The notes: generated by a model not told the origin, from the letters alone. A stretch of DNA of 36,894 nt from an uncultured Bacteroidales bacterium (GCA_937899055.1 CALBPX010000115.1:1-36894); one strand, 5' to 3'; numbered from the stretch's first letter, positions 6,779 to 15,013 are shown. Made by a program: numbers and translations.

Positions 6779-7693
6779 TTAGCTAACACCTTGGACTTCA
6801 GCCGATTGCTGGGCACGCTCCTTCTCAGGACGGCTGAGGCGGAGCCATATCCTGAGGCCGTTGATGGAATTGAGCAGGTAGAAGCCGTACTTGATGACCA
6901 TGACCAGCGTGTAACTGTCTGAGCCTGTAGTCATCAGACGGTTGGTCCAGAGCAGGATGGAGAAGATGTTCACCAGGTTCCAGATGTACCACTGATCCAT
7001 GTAGGCATAGGACAGCAGTATCTGACCTATGAAGTTAAGGACCAGCACAAAGGCGTCCAGGAAGAGTTTTGCCTTATCTATCTCAGCGATTTTTCCTGCT
7101 GCCAGCTGCCTGACATCCACCCAGTAGAGGATGCCGTAGCAGAGTGCGGTTCCGGCAATTATGGCTGCTGCCACATAGATCCACTGTTTGCCTGTCAATC
7201 TTCGGGCCTTCACTTTTGAGACTTCTGTCTTGACTCTGGAGGTCTCGGTATTCACTCCAGATACGTCTGTCTTGACTTCAGAGATCTCTGTGCTGACGGA
7301 GGCGGTGCCATCTGCTGAAGTTTCGGCCCTTACGACCCGCCTGCCAGCTCCGCGTTTTCTCCACTGGTAATAGCCTATGAATTGCATAGGCAGGAAGTAG
7401 AACGCATGCTGGGCAAACTGCCCCATGTTGCCACTGTCGAAGTTGGTGAAGGCGCAGATGCAGACATCTATGAGCCCGAACAGGAACGTCCAGATGTTGC
7501 CGTTTGCGCTAAGGACGGTGTTAACCACTCCCATTATGGCTCCTACGGCAACAACTATCTGTTTTACGGTAATTGCATCCTGGGCTCTGATTTTGAGTGT
7601 GTTCACCACCACTACGGCGGTAATCATACCCACCAGGATGAACATATTGAACCAGAAGTTGAACTTCTTTTCGTTGAAACGCGCTGCACTCAT
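6779..7693 (-). CDS. pnuC: PnuC-family pyridine nucleotide precursor transporter
   Basis: Predicted inner-membrane facilitator for nicotinamide riboside or a related vitamin. Multiple hydrophobic segments are visible (about 13-31, 43-60, 66-82, 93-108, 170-190, 208-230, 235-250, 262-280), with PnuC-like sequence GNIWTFLFGLIDVCICAF and the WNLVNIFSILLW motif near the C-terminus. Ligand cannot be assigned. At 304 aa it is longer than usual because a hydrophilic insert with seven-residue repeats (about 132-165) sits between transmembrane segments. Start chosen at the ATG at 7693 (MSAARFNEKK); upstream in-frame GTG (7732) and ATG (7717) lie inside a hairpin at 7701-7733. It is the last gene after glyA and pnp on the minus strand. 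Confidence 0.88.
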   Translation of the reverse strand: MSAARFNEKKFNFWFNMFILVGMITAVVVVNTLKIRAQDAITVKQIVVAVGAIMGVVNTVLSANGNIWTFLFGLIDVCICAFTNFDSGNMGQFAQHAFYFLPMQFIGYYQWRKRGAGRRVVRAETSADGTASVSTEISEVKTDVSGVNTETSRVKTEVSKVKARRLTGKQWIYVAAAIIAGTALCYGILYWVDVRQLAAGKIAEIDKAKLFLDAFVLVLNFIGQILLSYAYMDQWYIWNLVNIFSILLWTNRLMTTGSDSYTLVMVIKYGFYLLNSINGLRIWLRLSRPEKERAQQSAEVQGVS

Positions 7694-7700
7694 GCTCTTT

Positions 7701-7733
7701 ATAAAACGGTGGGGCATGTGTTCACGCCCCACC
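7701..7733 (-). terminator. Hairpin between pnp and pnuC, possible terminator or attenuator
   Basis: On the minus strand GGTGGGGC (7733-7726) pairs perfectly with GCCCCACC (7715-7708) around a 10-nt loop, followed by GTTTTAT. It begins 26 nt past the pnp stop and ends 14 nt before the preferred pnuC ATG. The U-tract is short, so partial read-through into pnuC is likely. Confidence 0.65.
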
Positions 7734-7759
7734 AGACTTATATGCCTGAAAACAAAACC

Positions 7760-10039
7760 TTATTCGGCGTTTGGAGTGTTCTCCTGGCCGTTATGGTTGT
7801 TCCTTGGATGGTTGTTCGGACGGTTTCCGTGGTTGTTGCGGTTTCCGTTAGAGCGGTTGTTTGAGCCGTTGCGGTCCGAAGACGGACGGCTGCGCCTCTG
7901 AGGCTCTACATAACCTTCCGGCTTGGGAAGAAGGGCCTTCAGGGAAAGACGCATCTTGCCAGTCTTTTCGTCTATTTCAAGGAGTTTTACATCAACCTCA
8001 TCGCCGAGCTTTACAACATCCTCCACCTTGTTGGTCTTCTGCCATGCCATTTCTGAAATGTGCAGCAGGCCTTCTTTTCCGGGAAGTATTTCTACGAAAG
8101 CTCCGAACTCCTGGATAGATGTAACCTTTCCGTGATAGATTTGCCCGGCTTCCGGAACTGTGGTAATGCCCTTGATCCAGTTGAGAGCCTTTTCCATGCT
8201 TTCCTTGTCTGTTCCAAAGATATCCACTGCTCCGATGCTGGTTCCGTTATCCTGCTTTTCTTCCGTAATGGTAATGGTGGTTCCGGTTTCTTTCTGGATC
8301 TTCTGGATGACCTCTCCGCCCTTTCCGATAACTGCACCGATGAAGTCTCCGGGTATGCGTATCTGAACAATGCGCGGAGCGTGCGGCTTGAGTTCCGGAC
8401 GTGGAGCGTCTATGGTCTTCATCATTTCGCCCATGATGTGCTGGCGGGCCTGATTGGCCTGTGCAAGTGCCTTGGCCATAATCTCTTCCGAAAGACCGTC
8501 GCACTTTATGTCCATCTGGGTTGCGGTAATGCCGTCTTTTGTTCCGGCCACTTTGAAGTCCATGTCTCCGAGGTGGTCTTCATCGCCGAGTATATCTGAA
8601 AGAATTGCAAACTTGCCGTCCTGCTCAATAAGACCCATTGCAACTCCGGCTACTGGCTTCTTTATCTGAATACCTGCATCCATGAGTGCAAGGCAGCCGG
8701 CGCAAACGCTTGCCATTGAGGAAGACCCGTTACTTTCAAGAATGTCCGACACAACTCTTATGGCGTAAGGATTATCCTCTCCGGTAGGTATCATGGGCTT
8801 GAGAGCCCTCATAGCAAGGTTTCCGTGGCCCACCTCCCTTCTGGAAGTAGCCCTCTGAGCTCTTGCCTCGCCGGTTGCAAACGGAGGGAAGTTGTAGTGG
8901 AGGACAAAAGGTTCGGTACGCTCAATCAGAACTTCGTCCATCTCCTTCATATCCAGTTTAGTACCCAGAGTTACAGTTGCAAGGCTCTGAGTTTCGCCGC
9001 GGGTGAAGATTGCACTTCCGTGGGCGCAAGGCAGATAGTCAACCTCGCACCAGATGGGGCGCACGTCCGTAGTGGCACGTCCGTCCAGACGGCGGCCTTC
9101 GTTGATTATGAGGTCTCTCATGGCCTTCTTCTCAACGGCTGCGTAGTAACGGTTTACCATTGCGGTCTTTTCTTCCCTTTCTTCTTCCGGAATGGTCTGC
9201 ATGAATTCTTCCTTGAGGGCGTCAAACGCATCGGTACGCTCGTGCTTCGGAAGGGCACTCTTTGCTATCTGGTAGCAGCGGTCGTAGCAGAACCTGGCGC
9301 AAGCCTCACGGATGGCCTCGTCGTTGACCTCATGGCAGTATTCCCTCTTCACACGTTTTCCTACGGCGTCTGTAAGTTCCTCAAGAACTGCACAATGCTT
9401 TTTGATTTCCTGGTGTGCAAACATGATGGCTCCGAGCATTACCTCCTCGCTTACTTCCTTCATCTCACCTTCTACCATCATTATGTTCTTGGCTGTTGCT
9501 CCTACCATCAGTTCCAGGTCTGCCCTTTCCAGATCCTTGAACCCGGGGTTGATGCAGTACTGCCCGTCTATGCGTGCAACCCTGACCTCGGATATAGGTC
9601 CGTTGAAAGGTATGTCGGAAACAGCCAGGGCACTTGCTGCCGCAAGGCCTGCAAGGGCATCCGGCTGAGTGTCCTTGTCTGCCGAAATAAGATTTACTGA
9701 AACAAATACGGCTGCGTGGAAATCTTCCGGGAACAGCGGCCTCAGCGCACGGTCTATAAGCCTGGCTATCAGGATTTCGTAATCGCTGGCCTTACCTTCT
9801 CTCTTCATGAATCCGCCCGGAAAACGGCCGGCTGAATAAAACTTTTCCTTGTAATCTACCTGAAGGGGCAGAAAATCAACATCCTCTTCTGCTTCTTTGG
9901 CGCAAGTTACGGTGGCAAGAAGCATTGTGCCACCCATCTTCACAACTGCCGAGCCGTCTGCCTGCTTGGCCAGTTTTCCAGTCTCAATTTCAATAACACG
10001 TCCGTCTGCGAGCTGGAGAGTCTTCTTAATAATATTCAT
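7760..10039 (-). CDS. pnp: Polynucleotide phosphorylase
   Basis: 3'-5' phosphorolytic exoribonuclease of mRNA decay. The 759-aa protein has the full family order: first RNase PH domain (about 10-145), helical linker, second RNase PH domain (about 325-545, with FTRGETQSLATVTLG and GDMDFKVAGT), KH domain (about 560-620, with the GKGG loop in GAVIGKGGEVIQ) and S1 domain (about 628-698, GKVTSIQEFGAFVEI). The last 45 residues form a disordered Arg/Asn/His/Gly-rich tail. ATG at 10039 begins the usual MNIIKKTLQL. It lies 57 bp after glyA, with a terminator hairpin between, and before pnuC. No -7 box is obvious in the gap, so expression may depend on read-through from glyA. Confidence 0.98.
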   Translation of the reverse strand: MNIIKKTLQLADGRVIEIETGKLAKQADGSAVVKMGGTMLLATVTCAKEAEEDVDFLPLQVDYKEKFYSAGRFPGGFMKREGKASDYEILIARLIDRALRPLFPEDFHAAVFVSVNLISADKDTQPDALAGLAAASALAVSDIPFNGPISEVRVARIDGQYCINPGFKDLERADLELMVGATAKNIMMVEGEMKEVSEEVMLGAIMFAHQEIKKHCAVLEELTDAVGKRVKREYCHEVNDEAIREACARFCYDRCYQIAKSALPKHERTDAFDALKEEFMQTIPEEEREEKTAMVNRYYAAVEKKAMRDLIINEGRRLDGRATTDVRPIWCEVDYLPCAHGSAIFTRGETQSLATVTLGTKLDMKEMDEVLIERTEPFVLHYNFPPFATGEARAQRATSRREVGHGNLAMRALKPMIPTGEDNPYAIRVVSDILESNGSSSMASVCAGCLALMDAGIQIKKPVAGVAMGLIEQDGKFAILSDILGDEDHLGDMDFKVAGTKDGITATQMDIKCDGLSEEIMAKALAQANQARQHIMGEMMKTIDAPRPELKPHAPRIVQIRIPGDFIGAVIGKGGEVIQKIQKETGTTITITEEKQDNGTSIGAVDIFGTDKESMEKALNWIKGITTVPEAGQIYHGKVTSIQEFGAFVEILPGKEGLLHISEMAWQKTNKVEDVVKLGDEVDVKLLEIDEKTGKMRLSLKALLPKPEGYVEPQRRSRPSSDRNGSNNRSNGNRNNHGNRPNNHPRNNHNGQENTPNAE

Positions 10040-10060
10040 AATGTCGTCTAAATGTTCTTC

Positions 10061-10092
10061 ATAAAAGCCGCAAGCCGTCTTTCAACGGCTTG
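10061..10092 (-). terminator. Hairpin terminator after glyA
   Basis: On the minus strand CAAGCCGT (10092-10085) pairs with ACGGCTTG (10078-10071) around a 6-nt loop, followed by CGGCTTTTAT. It lies in the 57-bp gap between glyA and pnp, so it may tune pnp expression. Confidence 0.7.
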
Positions 10093-10096
10093 TGTG

Positions 10097-11377
10097 CTAC
10101 CAAATGTTAAGCGGGCGGCCGGCCATGAGCTGGCCTACCTGATGGCGTACATCCTCAAGAACTTTTTCATCGCTGAGGTTGTTGAGAACCCTGTCTATCA
10201 GTTCTACAACATTCTTAATGTCGTTTTCTTTGAGGCCTCTTGTAGTTACTGCAGGAGTTCCAACCCTTATACCGGATGTCTGGAAAGGCGAGCGGGTGTC
10301 GAACGGAACCATGTTCTTGTTTACGGTAATATCTGCCTGTACGAGGGTGTTCTCCACAACCTTACCTGTAAGATCCGGGAACTTGGTGCGCAAATCTATG
10401 AGCATCATGTGGTTGTCTGTTCCGCCGCTTACCACCTTGTATCCTCTTGCCATAAATTCCTCTGCCATTACAACCGCATTGCTGTGAACCTGCTCTACAT
10501 AGGTCTTGAATTCGGGCTGAAGTGCCTCAAAGAACGCCACGGCCTTGGCTGCTATGCAGTGCTCCAGCGGACCTCCCTGAATGCCAGGGAACACGGAGGA
10601 GTTGAGTATGGCGCTCATCTTCTTGATCTCTCCCTTAGGAGTCTTCTGCCCCCAAGGATTTTCAAAGTCCTTGCCTACCAGGATTATACCTCCGCGAGGG
10701 CCTCTGAGGGTCTTGTGCGTTGTAGAGGTAACTATGTGTGCATACTTTACGGGGTTTTTCAGCAGGCCTTTGGCAATCAGTCCTGCCGGATGTGCCATAT
10801 CTACCCAGAGTATGGCTCCTATCTTGTCTGCAATGGCTCTCATCCTCTCCCAATTCCACTCTCTGGAATATGCACTGGCTCCGCCTATTATCAGCTTCGG
10901 CCTGTGCTCCAGGGCCTTCTTTTCCATATCGTCATAGTCTATCAGTCCGGTTTCTTTGTCCAGACCGTAAGCTACGGCGTTGTACATCTTTCCGGAAACG
11001 TTTACCGGAGAACCGTGGGTCAGGTGACCGCCCATGTCCAGGTTCAGACCCATGAAGGTATCGCCCGGGTTGATGCAGGCCATCATTACGGCCATGTTAG
11101 CCTGAGCTCCGGAGTGAGGCTGAACGTTTGCATATTCGGCATCAAAAAGCTGGCAGATACGGTCTATGGCTATCTGCTCAATCTTGTCAACTTCCTGACA
11201 TCCTCCGTAATACCTGTGGCCTGGATAACCCTCTGCATATTTGTTCGTACATACGCTCCCGAGGGCGGCGAGCACCTGGTTGCTTACAAAGTTTTCGGAT
11301 GCAATAAGCTCAACGCCTCTTGACTGACGGTTTTCCTCTCTTTTGATGAGTTCGGATATTTCGAGATCTTGTTTCAT
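10097..11377 (-). CDS. glyA: Serine hydroxymethyltransferase
   Basis: PLP enzyme converting serine and tetrahydrofolate to glycine and methylene-tetrahydrofolate, the main one-carbon source. The 426-aa protein is full length: IASENF and NKYAEGYPG (46-53) near the N-terminus, substrate and PLP-contact motifs WVDMAHPAG (Asp193, His196) and the Schiff-base lysine in STTHKTLRGPRGG (Lys222). C-terminal RVGTPAVTTRG is typical. Transcription likely starts from the -7 box at 11423-11430 (leader about 40 nt) and ends at the hairpin 10061-10092, with some read-through into pnp. Confidence 0.98.
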   Translation of the reverse strand: MKQDLEISELIKREENRQSRGVELIASENFVSNQVLAALGSVCTNKYAEGYPGHRYYGGCQEVDKIEQIAIDRICQLFDAEYANVQPHSGAQANMAVMMACINPGDTFMGLNLDMGGHLTHGSPVNVSGKMYNAVAYGLDKETGLIDYDDMEKKALEHRPKLIIGGASAYSREWNWERMRAIADKIGAILWVDMAHPAGLIAKGLLKNPVKYAHIVTSTTHKTLRGPRGGIILVGKDFENPWGQKTPKGEIKKMSAILNSSVFPGIQGGPLEHCIAAKAVAFFEALQPEFKTYVEQVHSNAVVMAEEFMARGYKVVSGGTDNHMMLIDLRTKFPDLTGKVVENTLVQADITVNKNMVPFDTRSPFQTSGIRVGTPAVTTRGLKENDIKNVVELIDRVLNNLSDEKVLEDVRHQVGQLMAGRPLNIW

Positions 11378-11422
11378 ATTGTATTAACTGTGTTAGTATT
11401 CAAAAAAGTCTGCAAAGACGGG

Positions 11423-11430
11423 CAAATATA
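11423..11430 (-). promoter_or_regulatory. -7 promoter box of glyA
   Basis: Minus strand TATATTTG is an exact TAnnTTTG match, 45 nt before the ATG at 11377 and directly after the terminator at 11433-11462. The -33 element is not clear because the terminator T-run occupies it. Confidence 0.6.
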
Positions 11431-11432
11431 AG

Positions 11433-11462
11433 AAAAAAAGGGGCACGAATGTCCCTTTTTTT
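11433..11462. terminator. Bidirectional intrinsic terminator
   Basis: A7, then GGGGCA (11440-11445), loop CGAA, TGTCCC (11450-11455), then T7. Strand symmetry makes it usable both ways; on the minus strand it ends the gene stopping at 11506. Confidence 0.85.
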
Positions 11463-11505
11463 CTCATATCTTGATATTTGTCTTCAGAAGGCTATGTACA
11501 GATGA

Positions 11506-12396
11506 CTATTCGTCGTCGTCATCATAGCTTTCGTCATCGTCATCGTCTGAATCATTGGAGTCATAATCGTCTGAATCTCCATCGTCCGATGAAACTACAT
11601 CGTGGCATACGATACGGAAACCCCTGTAGTTGGCTCTTCTTTCCGGAGAGTTGTGGCCGCGGTATGCTACACGGCACCTCGATGCCGGGTTGTGGTAGCT
11701 TCCGCCTCTGAGAACTTTCTCCTGACCGGACCGAGGGCCTTCAGGATCAACCTTATCGCTCTTGTTGTAGGCTCCGTACCAGTCATAGCACCATTCCCAT
11801 ACATTGCCACTCATGTCGTAGATGTCCAGTTCGTTGGACTGCTTGGTTCCTACAGGATGGGTGGAGCCTCTGTCGTGCCATGCAACTTTGTCAGCCATAT
11901 TGCTGCCGGCATACCTGGAGCGTGAACGAGAGTCGGCCTTTACACCGCCTCTTGCTGCAAATTCCCACTCGGCCTCTGTAGGCAGAGAGTATTTCTTTCC
12001 GGTCTTCTTGCTGAGGACGCGGCAGAATTCCATTGCCTCTTCCCAAGAAACATAGTACATAGGATAGTCAGGTCCTACTCCCTTATATTTATCCTTTGTA
12101 AGTTTTTTATCAACCTTCTTGCCCTGCTGGTAAATGGTAGTTTCCATTACGGCTTCCCACTGTTCCTGAGTAATTTCGAACTGGCCGATGTAAAAATCGC
12201 TGACCTTAACTTTGTGGATTAATTCGTCCTTGCCGACTTCCTTGCCTTGTTCGTTGGTTCCGCCCATGGTGAACTCTCCGCCCTGAACATAAATCATAGG
12301 GATGTCAACGCCAAAGGCTTTTTCTTTGTAGTTCCCCTGAGAGAAAACAGAAGCACTTACAAAGAGTGCTGCTAAAATTAATAGAGTACGTTTCAT
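11506..12396 (-). CDS. Secreted formylglycine-generating-enzyme-like (SUMF1/FGE) protein with poly-Asp tail
   Basis: The start at 12396 gives a Sec signal (MKRTLLILAALFVSASVFSQ), so an extracytoplasmic location; an in-frame ATG at 12423 is the alternative. Residues about 32-265 form an FGE-sulfatase fold: GGEFTMGG, FEITQEQW, PTEAEWEFAARGG, DMSGNVWEWC and the LRGGSY...RGFRIVC ending. In the segment that carries the two active-site cysteines of true FGE, only one Cys is seen (SRCRVAYRGHNS) and it does not align with either, so formylglycine formation is doubtful. The last 28 residues are almost only Asp, Ser, Glu and Asn, an unusual acidic tail. No sulfatase gene is in the window. Divergent from the TrmH gene; function unknown. 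Confidence 0.9.
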   Translation of the reverse strand: MKRTLLILAALFVSASVFSQGNYKEKAFGVDIPMIYVQGGEFTMGGTNEQGKEVGKDELIHKVKVSDFYIGQFEITQEQWEAVMETTIYQQGKKVDKKLTKDKYKGVGPDYPMYYVSWEEAMEFCRVLSKKTGKKYSLPTEAEWEFAARGGVKADSRSRSRYAGSNMADKVAWHDRGSTHPVGTKQSNELDIYDMSGNVWEWCYDWYGAYNKSDKVDPEGPRSGQEKVLRGGSYHNPASRCRVAYRGHNSPERRANYRGFRIVCHDVVSSDDGDSDDYDSNDSDDDDDESYDDDDE

Positions 12397-12438
12397 ATTG
12401 TTTGAAGTTTTGAATGATTTCATAGCGGTTAAGTCTGG

Positions 12439-12470
12439 TAAAGGTAACCATATTCAGGGTCTTTTCCAAA
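12439..12470 (-). promoter_or_regulatory. Promoter of the FGE-like gene
   Basis: On the minus strand TTTG (12470-12467) is followed after 20 nt by TACCTTTA (12446-12439), a 7 of 8 match to the -7 box with correct spacing. Leader to the ATG at 12396 would be about 35-40 nt. Confidence 0.5.
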
Positions 12471-12478
12471 TTTTTTCC

Positions 12479-12486
12479 TATTTTTA
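12479..12486 (+). promoter_or_regulatory. Possible -7 box 5 nt before the TrmH-family start
   Basis: TATTTTTA matches TAnnTTTG at 7 of 8 positions and ends 5 nt before the ATG at 12492. If used, the mRNA would be leaderless. The region is T-rich, so the match is weak evidence. Confidence 0.35.
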
Positions 12487-12491
12487 TCGCG

Positions 12492-13031
12492 ATGAAATAT
12501 CGTAAACTACTCAACAGCGAACTGGGAAGAGACACTGTTCAACAGTTCAAAATCAAGCAGAAACAGCCCGTGGCGGTTGTGCTGGACAATGTGCGCAGCC
12601 AGTTCAACATAGGCTCTGTTTTCCGTTCCTGCGACGCCTTTTGTGCTCAGAAAGTTGTTCTCTGCGGAATCTGCGCCACTCCACCTTCTGCCGAAATCCA
12701 CAAGAGTGCCCTGGGTGCGGAATTTTCCGTGGACTGGGAATATTTTGAGAAGACGGAGGATGCCGTAGCCAGCCTCCGAAATGAGGGCTACACGGTTGTG
12801 AGCATAGAACAGACAGAGAACTCCACCTCCCTGGCGGAGTTTAAGGCGGAGCCGGGCGTAAAATACGCTTTGGTATTCGGAAACGAGGTTCACGGAGTTC
12901 AGCAGGAGGTTGTAGATCTCAGCGATTCCTGCATAGAGATTCCCCAGTTCGGAACAAAACATTCCCTGAATGTTTCGGTCTGCATAGGAGTTGTGCTCTG
13001 GGAGTTACTTAGGAAACTCGGCAAAGTCTGA
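12492..13031 (+). CDS. TrmH-family (SpoU/SPOUT) RNA methyltransferase
   Basis: S-adenosylmethionine-dependent 2'-O-methyltransferase of tRNA or rRNA with a trefoil-knot fold. All three SpoU motifs are present: NVRSQFNIGSVFR (33-45), ALVFGNEVHGV (126-136) and IPQFGTKHSLNVSVCIG (150-166), with the catalytic-type Arg in motif 1. At 179 aa it is the short form without an added N-terminal substrate-binding domain. The target nucleotide cannot be inferred. Transcribed divergently from the FGE-like gene; followed by the YpfJ-type gene, which has its own -7 box. Confidence 0.93.
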   Translation: MKYRKLLNSELGRDTVQQFKIKQKQPVAVVLDNVRSQFNIGSVFRSCDAFCAQKVVLCGICATPPSAEIHKSALGAEFSVDWEYFEKTEDAVASLRNEGYTVVSIEQTENSTSLAEFKAEPGVKYALVFGNEVHGVQQEVVDLSDSCIEIPQFGTKHSLNVSVCIGVVLWELLRKLGKV

Positions 13032-13053
13032 CTGCAATCCTGAAATAATTGCT

Positions 13054-13061
13054 TATATTTG
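13054..13061 (+). promoter_or_regulatory. -7 promoter box of the YpfJ-type gene
   Basis: TATATTTG, exact TAnnTTTG match, 41 nt before the ATG at 13103. It lies inside the region that an upstream TTG start would place in the coding sequence, supporting 13103 as the start. Confidence 0.6.
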
Positions 13062-13102
13062 TTATTGCAAAGAAATATCAACAACCTAAAATACACAACA
13101 TT

Positions 13103-13981
13103 ATGAAAATGGAAGGAAGAAGGACCAGCTCCAATGTGGACGACCGCAGGGGCATGTCCACAGGAAAAGCAGCCGGAATGGGACTTGGCGGGCTCATCAT
13201 CATAGGCTTGATTACCTGGATTATGGGCGGAAATCCGCGGAGCGTACTCCAAGACGCCGCCAACAACGGAGGCCTGCTGACCGGAGGCGGAGTGGAAACC
13301 ACGCAGGATTACCAGCCCACGGCTGAGGAAGAGGCTCTTGCCCAATTCTCCATGCAGATTCTGGCTTCTACAGAAGATGTCTGGGCCAAGGTGTTCCGCG
13401 AGCAGGTAGGCCAGGAATATGAACCCCCAAAGATGGTTCTGTTTACAAGTTCTGTACAGACGGGCTGCGGCGGAGCAACCAGTTCCGTAGGTCCTTTCTA
13501 CTGCTCGGCAGACAAGGCCCTTTACATAGACCTGTCTTTCTTCTCATCTATGAAGCAGCAGCTGGGCGCAGACGGTGAGTTTGCCTACGCATACGTAATT
13601 GCCCACGAGGTTGGCCACCATGTAGAAAACCTGCTGGGCATCCTCAGCCAGGTACATCAGAAGATGCAGTCTTCGGACCAGACCACAGCCAACAACTGGA
13701 GCGTTAGGCTGGAGCTTCAGGCAGACTTTTTAGCCGGAGTCTGGGGCTACCACGAGGGCAAGATGTTCAACTCCATAGACAGGCAGGACGTCCTCAACGC
13801 CATCAACTGCTCCAAGGTAATCGGCGACGACTATCTGCAGAAGAAGGCTCAGGGCTACACCGTTCCGGACGCCTTTACGCACGGAACCAGCGCCCAGAGA
13901 GAAAAATGGCTGAGGAAAGGTCTTTCTACCGGCAACCTCAAAGACGGCGATACCTACAACATAGCTTACAGCCAGCTGTAG
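13103..13981 (+). CDS. YpfJ-family neutral zinc metallopeptidase, membrane-anchored
   Basis: Predicted zinc protease of the YpfJ (neutral zinc metallopeptidase) family. From the ATG at 13103: the family start GRRTSSNVDDRRG (5-17), one transmembrane segment (about 24-41, GMGLGGLIIIGLITWIMGG), a low-complexity linker, then the catalytic domain with AHEVGHHVEN (HExxH at 168-172) and the downstream ELQADFLAGVWGYH, which supplies the third ligand region. Length 292 aa is typical. The substrate is not known for the family. It is convergent with def, whose stop lies 12 bp away. Confidence 0.93.
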   Translation: MKMEGRRTSSNVDDRRGMSTGKAAGMGLGGLIIIGLITWIMGGNPRSVLQDAANNGGLLTGGGVETTQDYQPTAEEEALAQFSMQILASTEDVWAKVFREQVGQEYEPPKMVLFTSSVQTGCGGATSSVGPFYCSADKALYIDLSFFSSMKQQLGADGEFAYAYVIAHEVGHHVENLLGILSQVHQKMQSSDQTTANNWSVRLELQADFLAGVWGYHEGKMFNSIDRQDVLNAINCSKVIGDDYLQKKAQGYTVPDAFTHGTSAQREKWLRKGLSTGNLKDGDTYNIAYSQL

Positions 13982-13993
13982 CCGGCCTGCTCC

Positions 13994-14539
13994 CTATTTG
14001 ATCTTGTAGCGGGGGCGGAAGTTGCGGGTTTCCAGTTTGCGGAGTTTGCCGCCTATTAGCTTGCGGCGTATCTGGCTTACGCGGTCAACAAACATGTGGC
14101 CGTCCAGATGGTCTAGTTCGTGCTCCACCATACGGCATCCAAAGCCGTCAAAAGATTCCGTTACGGTTTCTCTGTTTTGATTGATATACCTTACGGTTAT
14201 GCGTTTGGGGCGTATGACGTTGCAGTTTATGTCCGGAACGCTCAGGCAACCCTCTGAATACTCGGCGGTTTCTTCGCTCTTTTCTATGACCTCGGGGTTA
14301 ATCATCACCCTCCTGAAGTTTCTGAGTTCGGGATAGTCTTCGGAAAGGTCTGCTCCGGAGACAATCAGAATCCTCAGGCTCCTTCCAACCTGAGGAGCTG
14401 CAATGCCCACTCCGTCTGCATTCTTCATTGTTTCTTCCATATCGGCAATAAGCTGGTCCAGGCCTTCCATTTCAAGGTCCACCGGTTTTGCAATTTCTCT
14501 GAGCACCGGCTGTCCGTAAACATATATCGGGAGTATCAT
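13994..14539 (-). CDS. def: Peptide deformylase
   Basis: Removes the formyl group from the N-terminal Met of new proteins; iron or zinc enzyme. All three motifs are present: GIAAPQVG (45-52), EGCLS with metal ligand Cys98 (96-100) and HELDH (140-144). The 181-aa length fits the family. It follows ruvX after 23 bp on the same strand and is likely cotranscribed with it. Confidence 0.98.
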   Translation of the reverse strand: MILPIYVYGQPVLREIAKPVDLEMEGLDQLIADMEETMKNADGVGIAAPQVGRSLRILIVSGADLSEDYPELRNFRRVMINPEVIEKSEETAEYSEGCLSVPDINCNVIRPKRITVRYINQNRETVTESFDGFGCRMVEHELDHLDGHMFVDRVSQIRRKLIGGKLRKLETRNFRPRYKIK

Positions 14540-14562
14540 AATCCTAAAACTGAATGGTTATC

Positions 14563-15003
14563 TTATTTATTTTCATCGCGATGAGAAATATTGGCCTGCC
14601 GGTCAAGATAGGACTGGAGAATCAGCACGGCGCTTATCTTGTCTGCATTGCCCTTTATGCGCCGCTCGCTCTTTTTCATGCCTCCGTCTATCATGGCCCT
14701 ATGCGCCAGCGTGGTAGTAAACCGCTCATCCTCAAGAACTACCTGAATATCGGGGAAGGTCTTACGAAGGTTCTTCAGGAAGGCCTCTACAAACTTCAGG
14801 TTCTCGCTGTCAGTGCCGTCAAGATTCTTTGGATAGCCCACCACAAAGAGTTTTACGGCCTCTTTGCTTGTGTAGGTTTTCAGATAATCAATTATCTTTG
14901 CACCTGATGTGCAGTCCAGAGGAGTGGCAAAGATGCCCAGAGGGTCGCTGACTGCAAGCCCGACCCTTTTTCTGCCGTAATCTATGCCTATAATTCTCTC
15001 CAT
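14563..15003 (-). CDS. ruvX: YqgF/RuvX RNase H-fold pre-16S rRNA nuclease or Holliday junction resolvase
   Basis: RNase H-like protein of 146 aa. IGIDYGRKRVGLAVSDP (4-20) carries the first catalytic Asp; FVVGYPKNLDGT and VVLEDERFTT hold the second acidic position, and the ending AVLILQSYL is typical. In E. coli the homologue matures the 5' end of 16S rRNA; the resolvase name is older. A -7 box (15014-15021) lies only 10 nt from the ATG. It is divergent from dxr (27 bp between starts) and upstream of def. Confidence 0.95.
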   Translation of the reverse strand: MERIIGIDYGRKRVGLAVSDPLGIFATPLDCTSGAKIIDYLKTYTSKEAVKLFVVGYPKNLDGTDSENLKFVEAFLKNLRKTFPDIQVVLEDERFTTTLAHRAMIDGGMKKSERRIKGNADKISAVLILQSYLDRQANISHRDENK

Positions 15004-15013
15004 CCTGCGAGTG

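Noticed and set aside
10052..11323. Plus-strand ORF of 423 codons opposite glyA
   Set aside because: glyA is an unmistakable full-length SHMT; the opposite frame is open only because of its codon use.
2417..14584. Repeated palindrome TCATCGCGATGA or part of it at 2418, 12486 and 14573
   Set aside because: Two copies coincide with start codons and the third encodes HRDE at the end of ruvX; three matches of this length with different contexts do not support a shared operator.
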